DNA from: a virus
IMG/VR virus record: IMGVR_UViG_3300046008_000856
Span: 1-24,166 of that record
Strand: one strand, 5' to 3'
DNA length: 24,166 nucleotides
A model generated the notes under the pieces. That model was not told the origin of the DNA, made no database searches, and worked only from the letters and a program-made list of their open reading frames with translations. Positions 6,753 through 14,178 of the stretch are shown piece after piece. Both the position numbers and the translations under genes were made by a program. Positions within the stretch are counted from its first letter, which is position 1. Every line of letters begins with the position of its first letter.

Positions 6753-6806
6753 ATGACAAAACTTTTTTAACTTTCGCACCTATGCGTCAAATAGAAACAG
6801 GAAATT

Positions 6807-7667
6807 ATGAGCGAAGAAATCAGCGATTACGATTTATTGATTCAAGACCACGAAGAAGCCGTGACACCACCAGACGATTCGGCAGTCGTCAAACCACCAG
6901 CGGAGAGTGTAATTCAGTCAACTGATACCACTGTCCCTAAGAGTGAATTTGAAGGTTTTGACGGTATCGCAACACCCGATGGAAAGCGCGTAATTCCATT
7001 TTCGCATCTTGACGAGAAAAACAAACAACTCGCGGAGGCGAATCAACGGTATCAAGATTTAGTTAATCAAATTGAAGCATTCAAGCAACAAGGACAGGGT
7101 GTAGCTACCCCTATCATTTCGCAAGATGCTTTAGACAAGTTAGCTGAACTTAGAGAGTACGACGAGGAAGCGGCAAATGTTTTTGAAAAAACGTTGCAAG
7201 ACTTAGCCGCTGCCGCGCAACGTGCAAATCAACTTGAGCAGGCGGAACTTGCTAAACAGCAACAAACCGCCGCGCAAGAAGAAGCACAGCAACAGGCAAT
7301 CATTGAAAGTTATCCGAATTTAAAGGCAATGCAACAAAACCCAGAGGCATGGGCGCAAGCTGGGAAAATTTACGATTCTTTTTATGAAAACCCTGTGACA
7401 GCGCAATTACCAGAAACGGAAAAAATTGCGAAGTTGAACGATGTTATGACTGCCATGTTAGGTGTGCCAGCGCAGCCGCAGGCAAAAGTAGCACCGCCAG
7501 CCGTAACTCCACAAGCTCAAATGCCGTTTAGTTTGAGCGACTTAGGCAGCGGCGTTATCCCGCCTGCAACAACAGGCTCAAAATCTGTTGAAGAAATGTC
7601 ATCGTTTGAATTGCAAAAGTGGTTTGAAACGCATGATTACGATGATTTGCCAAACGCTTTTGGCTAA
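6807..7667 (+). CDS. Probable head scaffolding protein, 286 aa
   Basis: The ATG at 6807 has AGGA five bases upstream. The sequence has an acidic N-terminus (SEEISDYDLLIQDHEEAV), a Pro/Ser/Thr-rich linker, a long Gln/Glu/Ala-rich coiled-coil region (about 70-170), and a C-terminal part ending EEMSSFELQKWFETHDYDDLPNAFG. An acidic, highly helical protein directly before the major capsid gene is the usual signature of a phage scaffold. No protease motif is seen. The stop is followed by the two leader hairpins and, 85 bases on, the capsid start. The plus-strand terminator after the 652-aa gene and the lack of a clear promoter here leave its transcription source unclear; read-through is likely. Function is inferred from composition and order. 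Confidence 0.75.
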   Translation: MSEEISDYDLLIQDHEEAVTPPDDSAVVKPPAESVIQSTDTTVPKSEFEGFDGIATPDGKRVIPFSHLDEKNKQLAEANQRYQDLVNQIEAFKQQGQGVATPIISQDALDKLAELREYDEEAANVFEKTLQDLAAAAQRANQLEQAELAKQQQTAAQEEAQQQAIIESYPNLKAMQQNPEAWAQAGKIYDSFYENPVTAQLPETEKIAKLNDVMTAMLGVPAQPQAKVAPPAVTPQAQMPFSLSDLGSGVIPPATTGSKSVEEMSSFELQKWFETHDYDDLPNAFG

Positions 7668-7682
7668 GAAGTAACAAGAATC

Positions 7683-7732
7683 GCACTGTCGTGATGACGG
7701 TGCTTAATCCCATTAGAACGTCGTGATGACGT
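7683..7732 (+). promoter_or_regulatory. Two leader hairpins with conserved GUGAU loops before the capsid gene
   Basis: Hairpin 1 (7683-7703) is GCACTGTC-GTGAT-GACGGTGC, eight pairs including one wobble. Hairpin 2 (7718-7732) is ACGTC-GTGAT-GACGT. The loop and the closing GTC/GAC are constant while the outer stem changes with pairing kept, which points to RNA structure rather than a DNA operator. Hairpin 2 lies 20 bases before the capsid ATG, just ahead of its ribosome site, and is also found before the minus structural operon (4457-4471). Possible roles are translational control, mRNA stability or antitermination. Confidence 0.62.
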
Positions 7733-7752
7733 GCGTAGAAGGAATTTTATTT

Positions 7753-9030
7753 ATGGCTGTAATTATCCCAGCAGGTGATAAGGCGGCGACGAAAGTCTAT
7801 TCGCCTTATTTGTTTAAGGGGGTGCAATCTGATTTAGGGTTCATGAAAATGAACACAGGAACACCGCCCAAAATTTCTGACCAAAATCAAACCGCGCAAT
7901 CAAATTCTGGTGCGCCGATTGTAGTCAGTACCGATTTAGGTAAAGGCATTGCCGATACCATCCGATTCTCACTTGTCGATATTTTTGAAGGCAATCCGAT
8001 TATGGGTGATGAGAACTTGCAAGGTAAGTTCATGTCAACAACCCAAAGCCATCAAGAAGTCCGAATTGACCAATCACGCTTTGCGATTGAATCAACAAAA
8101 ATGACAGGCTTTAGAACGCCGCATGACTTACGCAAAATTGGCTTAGATGGCTTGTCTGCAATTTCGGCACGCCTTGAAAATCAACGTTGCTTAATTCACA
8201 TGGCTGGTGCGCGTGGCTCGCAAGATTTGGCTGATTGGGCTGTACCGTTTCAAACGTCGCCAAAATTTAATCAAATTATGGTGAATCCTGTTTTAGCCCC
8301 CACTAAAAACCGTCATTTTTTTGCAGGCGGAAAATCAAAATTATCTGACTTAACAATCACTGATGTTCTGGGCTTGGATGACATTGGTACGCTTGGTGCA
8401 ATGCTTATGGAATCTGAGATTCCTATGCGTTCTGCAACGTTTGAAGCTGATATGTGGGCTGCTAACAAGCCGCTTTATATCCTTTGGGTTTCGCGTCGTC
8501 AGTGGGAACTTATCAAACGTCCTACTGCGGCTATCGATTGGAATACCGCTGTCACTAATGCGATGAAGCGTTATGAAGGCGCAAAAGCCCACCCATTATT
8601 TACAGGTGAAGGTATCGTTTGGAACGGTATTTTAGTCAAGCCAATGGACAGATACGCAATTCGTTTCTTGCCTAATGACAAAGTTATCGTTGATGACGGC
8701 GGCATTGATGGCAAAAGCTACAATGAAGTATTTGATACGATTCCTAACATCAACAACTTCCACGTTGACCGTGCAATTTTAGTCGGCGCATCGGCGTTGA
8801 TGAAAGCCTACGGCTCAGGTGGCAGTGGCGCGGCGCAATCGTGGAAGTATTTTGAAACATTAGGCGACCATGACAACAGACTTGAGCAATCAATGTCAGT
8901 CGTTGAAGGCGCGTCAAAAATTCGCTTCAAAATGAAAGGTGCTGACACCGATTTCGGTGTTGCTGTTATTGATAGCTACGCTCCACCGATGAATTCGGCT
9001 GAGTGGAATGCTGCTAAAAAGTTGGCATAA
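7753..9030 (+). CDS. Major capsid protein, N4-gp56 family, 425 aa
   Basis: Forms the icosahedral head shell. The start is the ATG at 7753 (MAVIIPAGDKAATKVYSPYLFKG) with GAAGGA upstream; an earlier in-frame ATG at 7723 lies inside a leader hairpin. Features that recall the N4-gp56/DUF4043 family are the N-terminal 'KVYSPYLFKG', the following GTPPKISDQ and DLGKGIADTIRFSLVDIFEGNPIMGDENLQG, and the later GSGGSGAAQSWKYFETLGDHDNRLEQSMSVVEGASKIRFK. The length is within the family's usual range. It follows the scaffold-like gene and precedes a probable decoration protein, the expected order. Assignment rests on recalled family sequence patterns; I am fairly sure of it. Confidence 0.88.
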   Translation: MAVIIPAGDKAATKVYSPYLFKGVQSDLGFMKMNTGTPPKISDQNQTAQSNSGAPIVVSTDLGKGIADTIRFSLVDIFEGNPIMGDENLQGKFMSTTQSHQEVRIDQSRFAIESTKMTGFRTPHDLRKIGLDGLSAISARLENQRCLIHMAGARGSQDLADWAVPFQTSPKFNQIMVNPVLAPTKNRHFFAGGKSKLSDLTITDVLGLDDIGTLGAMLMESEIPMRSATFEADMWAANKPLYILWVSRRQWELIKRPTAAIDWNTAVTNAMKRYEGAKAHPLFTGEGIVWNGILVKPMDRYAIRFLPNDKVIVDDGGIDGKSYNEVFDTIPNINNFHVDRAILVGASALMKAYGSGGSGAAQSWKYFETLGDHDNRLEQSMSVVEGASKIRFKMKGADTDFGVAVIDSYAPPMNSAEWNAAKKLA

Positions 9031-9042
9031 GGAGAATTGGAA

Positions 9043-9516
9043 ATGGCTAATTTAACTTATCGCTCACCCACCATGAAAGATATGCAACACGGTGGTCAAT
9101 ACGGCAACACAGCGATTTGGGATGCAAAACTCCCTGTCGGCGGTGCAATCGGCTTAACATCAAAAACAGGCGATGTTGTTATCGTTGACTTTATGCGCTT
9201 GCCAGCAGGCACGACTGTTAATCAGGTTTCGTTTGTGAACACAGCCTATGGTGCTGGTACAAAAATCGACGTTGGCTTTCGATATGAAGATACAACGCAA
9301 ACGATTCCAGCGAATAGTGCAACACCATCTGCAACCGCATTTATTTCGGCGCAAGATGTGAGCGCGGCAACAAGTGGATTAAAACCCATTATGCCATTGC
9401 ATTTTTCAATTCCAGCAGTGGTTCAAGTTCGCTTTAGTGGTGCAACAGGTGAACAGATTAAAAAAGTTTCATCTGAGCTTTATATCGCTTTACAAGGAAA
9501 ATCGGACGGTGCTTAA
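9043..9516 (+). CDS. Probable capsid decoration or head-associated protein, 157 aa
   Basis: The start is the ATG at 9043 (MANLTYRSPTMKDMQHGGQYGN), eight bases after AAGGAG; the in-frame TTG at 9037 is only two bases from that site and is rejected. The protein is beta-rich and Gly/Ala/Thr-rich (VGGAIGLTSKTGDVVIVDFMRLPAGTTV; FISAQDVSAATSGLKPIMPLHFSIP). It begins 12 bases after the capsid stop and is followed by a terminator, so it closes the head operon. Small beta-rich proteins in this position in N4-gp56-type phages are usually head decoration or accessory proteins. No motif proves it. Confidence 0.68.
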   Translation: MANLTYRSPTMKDMQHGGQYGNTAIWDAKLPVGGAIGLTSKTGDVVIVDFMRLPAGTTVNQVSFVNTAYGAGTKIDVGFRYEDTTQTIPANSATPSATAFISAQDVSAATSGLKPIMPLHFSIPAVVQVRFSGATGEQIKKVSSELYIALQGKSDGA

Positions 9517-9532
9517 CCTGTTGTGAAAACTC

Positions 9533-9565
9533 CCCGCGCTGATTCATTTTAGTGCGGGAATTTTT
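9533..9565 (+). terminator. Intrinsic terminator after the head operon
   Basis: CCCGCGCT (9533-9540) pairs with AGTGCGGG (9551-9558), one G-T wobble, with a 10-base loop. AATTTTT follows. It lies 16 bases after the decoration-type gene, and the second copy of the 29-bp dyad begins in its T-tract. Confidence 0.72.
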
Positions 9566-9619
9566 AAACAAAATTACTAAAATAGTTTAAAAATACGTTG
9601 TCATTTTAGTCATTACAAT
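9563..9619 (+). promoter_or_regulatory. Second copy of the 29-bp dyad with TACAAT at fixed spacing (late-type promoter)
   Basis: The dyad at 9563-9591 matches 4519-4547 at 28 of 29 bases. TACAAT (9614-9619, 5 of 6 to the -10 consensus) starts 51 bases after the dyad's first base, as TAAGAT does at the first copy, and no -35 box is evident. The predicted start is near 9626, 23 bases before the GTG of the 76-aa gene. It directly follows a terminator, so it should drive the connector and tail block. The likely activator is the Mor-like protein; this is inferred. Confidence 0.58.
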
Positions 9620-9648
9620 TTGCAAAAATTTACGGGTAAGGCTGAAAA

Positions 9649-9879
9649 GTGGCGACTAAAACTAAAAAAGAAGTTGAACAAGAAGTGATGCCGCAAGGCA
9701 CGGCTTATTCTCACCTAACGCCAGAAGGATTGCACGATGAGTACATCCGCGTCATGGGAAAGTCAGCACAAGATTTGACCTTGCATCAAATGATTAACGA
9801 ATTGATTTTTCAATTTGAATTACAAAAAACACTTACTTATCAAGATGAAGTTTATCAAGACCTTAATCCGCAAACATGA
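9649..9879 (+). CDS. Small phage protein of unknown function, 76 aa
   Basis: Starts with GTG at 9649, with AAGG about nine bases upstream, and overlaps the next gene as ATGA. The sequence is MATKTKKEVEQEVMPQGTAY..., with a lysine/glutamate-rich N-terminus and a helical C-terminal half (HQMINELIFQFELQKTLTYQDEVYQDL). No membrane segment or known motif is seen. It is the first gene of the connector block under the second dyad promoter. Its size and position are consistent with a head-completion or chaperone-like helper, but nothing in the sequence decides this. Confidence 0.65.
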   Translation: MATKTKKEVEQEVMPQGTAYSHLTPEGLHDEYIRVMGKSAQDLTLHQMINELIFQFELQKTLTYQDEVYQDLNPQT

Positions 9880-10487
9880 TTGATTTAGTTAAATTCTCGC
9901 CATTCATATATCCTGCCTTGCCCGAAGTATCGGACATGGAATTTATATCGCATACGCGCCGTGCCTGTGTTGATTTTTGTCGCAATACATTTGTTTGGCA
10001 AGCCGACTTAGAGCCGATGGATTTATTAGATAAGCAAAATACTTATGCTTTATCGATTCCTGATAATTCTGAATTGGTGCGTATTATGCGCGTTGTTGTT
10101 GATAATGATGAATACACAGCAATCAACGATACGGTAGGCACATCATTTGGTTATGCGCCTTATTACGTTTCACATATTGCTGCAAAAGAAATTGACCTTG
10201 TTAAAACACCAATGCAAAACGTGGCGGCTGGGCTTCAAATCCGTGTTGCTCTAATGCCTAGTTACACGGCAATGGAAGTCCCAGAAATCCTATTTACGCG
10301 CTATGCAGAAGCGATTAGCTACGGTGCGCTAGGCAATTTGTGTGCAATGGCAGGTAGACCATTTAGTAATTTTGAAATGGCGAAACAATATCGTGAAGAT
10401 TTTAGACACGCTATAAATTGCGCTACGTCAGAAGCCGCACATGGCTTTTCGCGTGCAACTTTCAACACGCAATCAGCTTACATCTAA
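9876..10487 (+). CDS. Phage head-tail adaptor-like protein, 203 aa
   Basis: Begins at ATG 9876, overlapping the previous stop by four bases. The N-terminal pattern IYPALPEVSDMEFISHTRRACVDFCRNTFVWQAD (helix with R-x-A-x-x-FC-x-x-T-x-x-W) is typical of connector/adaptor proteins that dock under the portal. A beta stretch (LVRIMRVVVDNDEYTAINDT) follows, then a helical C-terminus with two Ala-rich helices (AEAISYGALGNLCAMAGRPF). The next gene has a related architecture, suggesting two connector rings or an adaptor plus stopper pair. Family membership is from pattern recall, not a search. It ends TAATG with the following gene. Confidence 0.68.
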   Translation: MIDLVKFSPFIYPALPEVSDMEFISHTRRACVDFCRNTFVWQADLEPMDLLDKQNTYALSIPDNSELVRIMRVVVDNDEYTAINDTVGTSFGYAPYYVSHIAAKEIDLVKTPMQNVAAGLQIRVALMPSYTAMEVPEILFTRYAEAISYGALGNLCAMAGRPFSNFEMAKQYREDFRHAINCATSEAAHGFSRATFNTQSAYI

Positions 10488-11143
10488 TGAGTATCGAAAC
10501 GTTAGTTGAACACATCCGATTTCAAACAGACGATGTAGTTGTGCCATTCTTATTCAATGAATGGGTTATTGTTTCTTACATTGAAGAAGCTGAAAGGGAG
10601 GCGTGCCGTCGTCAAGCGTTACTTGTTGATATGCTTGAATTAGATGTTAAAAATCTTGATTGCAAAATTGAATTGCCGAAAAATATCGTTGCGATTACGC
10701 GGGTAAAAGTACGCTCTCAAAATAATTCGCTTTATCAAACAACGATTCGTGAGCTTGATATTTATAACGCTGGCTGGGAAAACCAATTGCCAGCAGAGCC
10801 GACCTACTATTTTGTAGACCAGCAAACGGCGCATTTGTCGGTTTATCCAAAATTCAGTCACGACGATAAACTTCAAATCACTGCATCACGAACACCTGCA
10901 TCACTTTTGGAAATTAACGAGCGTTATCATTTGGCATTATGTGATTGGGCGTTATATCGTCTTTACAGTAAAAAGGATTCGATTATTTATGATTCTGTTA
11001 AAGCGGAAAATTTCTTAGCTTCATTTATCGGTAGCTTTGGCACACGCGCAGACCTTGAGAATGAAGCAGCAATGCAAAAAGGCGCGATGCAAAAGTATGA
11101 ATTTGGACAAGTTAATCGCCCTGCGGGAACACCTAAAAAATGA
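10487..11143 (+). CDS. Second adaptor-like connector protein, 218 aa
   Basis: The start is the ATG at 10487, overlapping the upstream stop as TAATG (MSIETLVEHIRFQTDDVVVPFLFNE). An upstream extension in this frame would lie wholly inside the previous gene. The layout mirrors the preceding protein: helical N-terminus (WVIVSYIEEAEREACRRQALLVD), beta-rich middle (KLDCKIELP-type strands, 'IVAITRVKV', YFVDQQTAHLSVYPKF) and a helical C-terminal third ('YHLALCDWALYRLYSKKDSIIYDSVKAENF'). Such proteins occur in tail-connector regions of phages with N4-gp56-type capsids. It is followed by a four-base ATGA overlap with the 106-aa gene. Function is inferred. Confidence 0.66.
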   Translation: MSIETLVEHIRFQTDDVVVPFLFNEWVIVSYIEEAEREACRRQALLVDMLELDVKNLDCKIELPKNIVAITRVKVRSQNNSLYQTTIRELDIYNAGWENQLPAEPTYYFVDQQTAHLSVYPKFSHDDKLQITASRTPASLLEINERYHLALCDWALYRLYSKKDSIIYDSVKAENFLASFIGSFGTRADLENEAAMQKGAMQKYEFGQVNRPAGTPKK

Positions 11144-11460
11144 AACGTAATTTATTTGCAACACCTGCGTTACAGCAAGATGTAACAAAAGTAGAAAAAG
11201 AAATAGATTTTTTACGTCAAGCCGAACTTTTTACAACTGAAAAAATTTTAATTGAAAGCTGCAAAATGTTATTGCCGAATAAACCAGATGGCGCGTTAGT
11301 TTTAAATATCGCTATGGTTTATGACGCTGATAATGTTGCTGAAATTTATGATGCAAATGCGATTGAAGAAGATGGAAAATTTTACGCTTATTTTGGTGAA
11401 TGCGAAGAAGTTAATGGCTGTCATGGTGTTGTTTCTTACTTATCGCAGGTAACAGAATGA
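11140..11460 (+). CDS. Small phage protein of unknown function, 106 aa
   Basis: Overlaps the previous and next genes by four bases (ATGA at both ends), so it is translated with the connector operon. It begins MKRNLFATPALQQDVTKVEKEIDFLRQAELFTTEKILIESCK, a helical stretch, and continues with a beta-type part (GALVLNIAMVYDADNVAEIYDAN, HGVVSYLSQVTE). No signal peptide, membrane segment or enzymatic motif is visible. I do not recognise it. Confidence 0.62.
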   Translation: MKRNLFATPALQQDVTKVEKEIDFLRQAELFTTEKILIESCKMLLPNKPDGALVLNIAMVYDADNVAEIYDANAIEEDGKFYAYFGECEEVNGCHGVVSYLSQVTE

Positions 11461-11681
11461 TAGTTAGAAATTTTGCTTTTGCTGCATGGGCTATTGAAGA
11501 AAAAACACCTTTTTCAATATCAAATGGAATTCTTCACTTAGATGTTGATACGCAAACATTAGATAAATTATTGAAAGAATATAGAAAAACAACGTTTGCC
11601 ACAGTGGCAAATCGTGTAAAAAAATTAAACCGCCTAGTCGCTGATTCAGCGAATGCTACTCTCAGTTGTCGGACTAAGTAA
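11457..11681 (+). CDS. Small phage protein of unknown function, 74 aa
   Basis: Begins with ATG at 11457 overlapping the prior stop (ATGA). The sequence is MIVRNFAFAAWAIEEKTPFSISNGILHLDV..., with a basic helical second half (KLLKEYRKTTFATVANRVKKLNRLVADS). A perfect 17-bp palindrome, TTTGCCACAGTGGCAAA (11595-11611), lies inside it. It is the last gene before a 35-base gap and the fibre-like gene. Not recognised. Confidence 0.58.
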   Translation: MIVRNFAFAAWAIEEKTPFSISNGILHLDVDTQTLDKLLKEYRKTTFATVANRVKKLNRLVADSANATLSCRTK

Positions 11682-11716
11682 CACCGTCATTTTATTATAT
11701 TTTTGGAGTTCTCCTC

Positions 11717-12478
11717 ATGTCACAAATTAAATTTAGTCAAAAAACCATTGCAGGCTTACCAGAAGCGTTAGAGGCATTATTATTACAAATCAACGCACAA
11801 GGTTCTGCTGGTTCAAGTGCTTTAACCGCTGCAATCAATGCTGAAATTGCAGCTCGTACTGCTGCTGATACAACTATCAGCAACTTGTTGGACACCGTAA
11901 ATGGTGCATCAACCGTTGAAGGTTCATTTCGTAAAGCAATCGCTGACGTAATTGGTTCTGCACCAGAAGCGTTAAACACGTTAAAAGAAATTGCGGATTA
12001 CATTGCTGTTAATCCTTCTGCAACGGTTGCTGATGCAATTAACGCGGCGATTGCAGCGGCAAATACAGCCGTTACAGATTTGACGGCTGCGTTTGAACGC
12101 GAAAAACAAACCTGCAATTATATGTTGGAAATGGCAACGTTGATGAATGATGTTAAATTCACCAGCACAGCCCCAATTACAGGCAGCACCTTTACATTTA
12201 CTGCTGATGCAAAAATTACATCACAAGCGCATCTTAACATCCTAAATTTCGGAAAAACCCGCATTATCGATTTACTCAATGGTGTTGGTTATGATTTAGA
12301 CACAACGCTTGATTTTGTTTACAGCGGCGATGACACTACTTCAAGCGTTATTACTTTCACAGCTTCAATCCCATCATATTTTGCAAGTGATATTGCTGCA
12401 ATTACGAGTTATGGCGTTGAACTTCAATATACTCGCTCTTTATCCCCAGTAGCTTTGCGTGCTGAATTTAACTCGTAA
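11717..12478 (+). CDS. Fibre-like virion protein with helical Ala-rich stalk, 253 aa
   Basis: The ATG at 11717 is preceded by TTTTTGGAGTTCTCCTC, giving a GGAG site. Residues about 25-130 are an Ala/Thr-rich helical stalk, including SALTAAINAEIAARTAADTTISNLL and IGSAPEALNTLKEIADYIAVNPSATVADAINAAIAAANTAVTDL. The 'APEALNTLKEIADY...NP' motif is widespread in phage tail-fibre and side-fibre proteins. The C-terminal 120 residues are beta-rich (TSTAPITGSTFTFTADAKITS, LDFVYSGDDTTSSVITFTASIPSYF), suggesting a C-terminal trimeric or lectin-like head. A terminator follows its stop. It is probably a tail-fibre or appendage component; the assignment is from motif memory. Confidence 0.68.
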   Translation: MSQIKFSQKTIAGLPEALEALLLQINAQGSAGSSALTAAINAEIAARTAADTTISNLLDTVNGASTVEGSFRKAIADVIGSAPEALNTLKEIADYIAVNPSATVADAINAAIAAANTAVTDLTAAFEREKQTCNYMLEMATLMNDVKFTSTAPITGSTFTFTADAKITSQAHLNILNFGKTRIIDLLNGVGYDLDTTLDFVYSGDDTTSSVITFTASIPSYFASDIAAITSYGVELQYTRSLSPVALRAEFNS

Positions 12479-12490
12479 TAAAAACTAACT

Positions 12491-12526
12491 AGCCGCCTTG
12501 TCATTGAATGGCGAGGCGGCTTTTTT
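12491..12526 (+). terminator. Intrinsic terminator after the fibre-like gene
   Basis: AGCCGCCT (12491-12498) pairs perfectly with AGGCGGCT (12514-12521) around a 15-base loop, followed by a T-run. It lies 12 bases after the fibre-like gene's stop. The next gene starts at 12541 without an obvious new promoter, so some read-through is expected. Confidence 0.82.
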
Positions 12527-12540
12527 ATAGGTAACTTGTT

Positions 12541-14178
12541 ATGCAACACATCATTTCAAACACTGGCGTACCGTCCATGTCGCGCAATCACGCGCGGCAT
12601 GACAGCACTTGGGTATCGTTTGACGGTAAAAGTCGCACTTGCAAAATTGGCAAATTTACTTACGATTGGACATACGATTCCATTGCAAGTGGAAAGTCAT
12701 TTTTAGGAATTCAATCCCCTACCCCCGAATTCGCTTATAAAGATTATGCTGCTGGAGAATGTGAGTATTTTGGCGTTCAGTTCGGCAATGCTGAAACAAA
12801 AAGCAAATTGGTATCACCTGAGCCTGATTTACCTGACCCAATGCGCTTTAACGCAAACTGGCAAGGCGTTGATGGGAGCATGATTAGCTGGATTTCAAAT
12901 GAAAACAACACAGGCGTTTCGAGTTCTACATTCGTGATGGTAGGCGGTCAATTTTATGATTTAGGAAAGCCGATATTAGGAGCAGCATTAAATCAGGGCT
13001 TTATATTAGCCATTCATTGTGAAGATGGCGTTGCGGTTTTTTGTGAGTACCAAATCAACAACGATGACAGCGTTACGAAACGCAAAGAAATTCCAATAAC
13101 TTTGCCTGTGGACAGCGAACAGATAAGCGAATTAGAAGCGCAAAGACAAGCCATAGAAAATGAAACCGCGACAACAGAGGGTACGGCATTCGATGCCATT
13201 TACGCTCAAAACAAGGCGGCAACAGATAATTATGAAAAAGCGATGGCAGAATCAAGTATTTTCCAAGCGTTTAGGGCAGAGGGGCAGTATTCCATTGTCA
13301 ACGGCAAGGTACATTTTTTTGAACTAGGTATATCAATGACGCTTGAGGAGGCAGATGCAGAGGTCGATTCAGTTATTGCAAAAATAAAATCAGGTGGCGG
13401 CGGATTGGAAAACATTGACAAGGTTTTCAACTGGTATGCCAATGCGCCAGCAGACGAACCGCTTGCAATTGGCAACATCATTAAAAGCCTAGACAGGACT
13501 GTTCAAGATAATGCCATTAGGGGAATGTCTGATGACGCTCTACGGGAGCATGATTTGGCTATTATCGCAAAGAACGGCTGCACTAGCTGGCAACACTCTT
13601 ATAAAAAAAATGGATTTAGACGCTATTTAAACTCCAAGATAGAGGGGATTAAATCAGGGTATTTCATGCCAAACTACAGGGCTAGTTTTTCATTTGACTT
13701 AACAAAAGTGTTACTACACATAGGCTTTGAGGCGCGAACAATTCAATATAAAAACCAATTGTATTTTAATGTCAAAACATTATTGCCGTCTTGCTTTGGA
13801 TTTGCGACATTTAGCCTTACTGGCGTAGAAAATTTTTCTTATTCGCTTTCACACGAAACATCAAAGTATTTTCCAGCGTGCGAAATGATTTTGTGGCGCG
13901 GAGCTGATGACGACGGTTCGGGTGATGAGGGGGGCAGATATGGCGACTTGCGATTATTCGAGGATGTTACATGGTTTGGGTCTTTGCACGGTATCCGCAC
14001 GGAAATCTATGTAAATAGAGGCAGACTAAAAACAGACAACGCCTTTTTGTTTGCGGAATTGGTCGGCGACAAGCCAATGTGGTTATCAGCAAAGATTGAC
14101 AGCGAAACCGTGTACGGATTTACGTTTAGAGAAGCATTCGACTACAGAACGCAAATAAATTGGAAGGAGGTGGTTTAA
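12541..14178 (+). CDS. Phage virion protein of unknown function, 545 aa
   Basis: Starts at ATG 12541 with AGG nine bases upstream. The N-terminal part (MSRNHARHDSTWVSFDGKSRTCKIGKFTYDWTYDS) and following Trp/Gly-rich beta segments suggest a beta-rich domain. Residues about 185-260 are helical and charged (SEQISELEAQRQAIENETATTEGTAFDAIYAQNKAATDNYEKAMAES). The C-terminal 200 residues are again Trp/Tyr/Phe-rich strands, with an acidic glycine loop (GADDDGSGDEGGRYGD). No enzyme motif is recognised. The ribosome site of the next gene (AAGGAGGTGG) is embedded in its last codons, so the two are translationally coupled. Likely a large tail or tail-hub component. Confidence 0.7.
   Translation: MQHIISNTGVPSMSRNHARHDSTWVSFDGKSRTCKIGKFTYDWTYDSIASGKSFLGIQSPTPEFAYKDYAAGECEYFGVQFGNAETKSKLVSPEPDLPDPMRFNANWQGVDGSMISWISNENNTGVSSSTFVMVGGQFYDLGKPILGAALNQGFILAIHCEDGVAVFCEYQINNDDSVTKRKEIPITLPVDSEQISELEAQRQAIENETATTEGTAFDAIYAQNKAATDNYEKAMAESSIFQAFRAEGQYSIVNGKVHFFELGISMTLEEADAEVDSVIAKIKSGGGGLENIDKVFNWYANAPADEPLAIGNIIKSLDRTVQDNAIRGMSDDALREHDLAIIAKNGCTSWQHSYKKNGFRRYLNSKIEGIKSGYFMPNYRASFSFDLTKVLLHIGFEARTIQYKNQLYFNVKTLLPSCFGFATFSLTGVENFSYSLSHETSKYFPACEMILWRGADDDGSGDEGGRYGDLRLFEDVTWFGSLHGIRTEIYVNRGRLKTDNAFLFAELVGDKPMWLSAKIDSETVYGFTFREAFDYRTQINWKEVV

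Larger units (their letters stand above)
6573..6786. repeat. Three copies of the palindrome CGCA-N4-TGCG flanking the small-RNA locus
   Basis: Copies lie at 6573-6584 (spacer GCCA), 6737-6748 (spacer GTCA) and 6775-6786 (spacer CCTA), each followed by T and an A-rich stretch. The middle copy falls inside the -35/-10 spacer of the minus-strand promoter of the crRNA-like RNA, and the others flank the locus. This looks like a three-site operator for a dimeric regulator; short hairpins in the plus-strand mRNA are the alternative. The sequences are seen directly; the regulatory role is inference. Confidence 0.5.

Noticed and set aside
6717-6806. Plus-strand promoter for the scaffold gene
   Set aside because: A TATAAC-like box exists at 6726-6731, but no acceptable -35 lies 16-18 bases upstream and the TATAAT signal is better on the minus strand.
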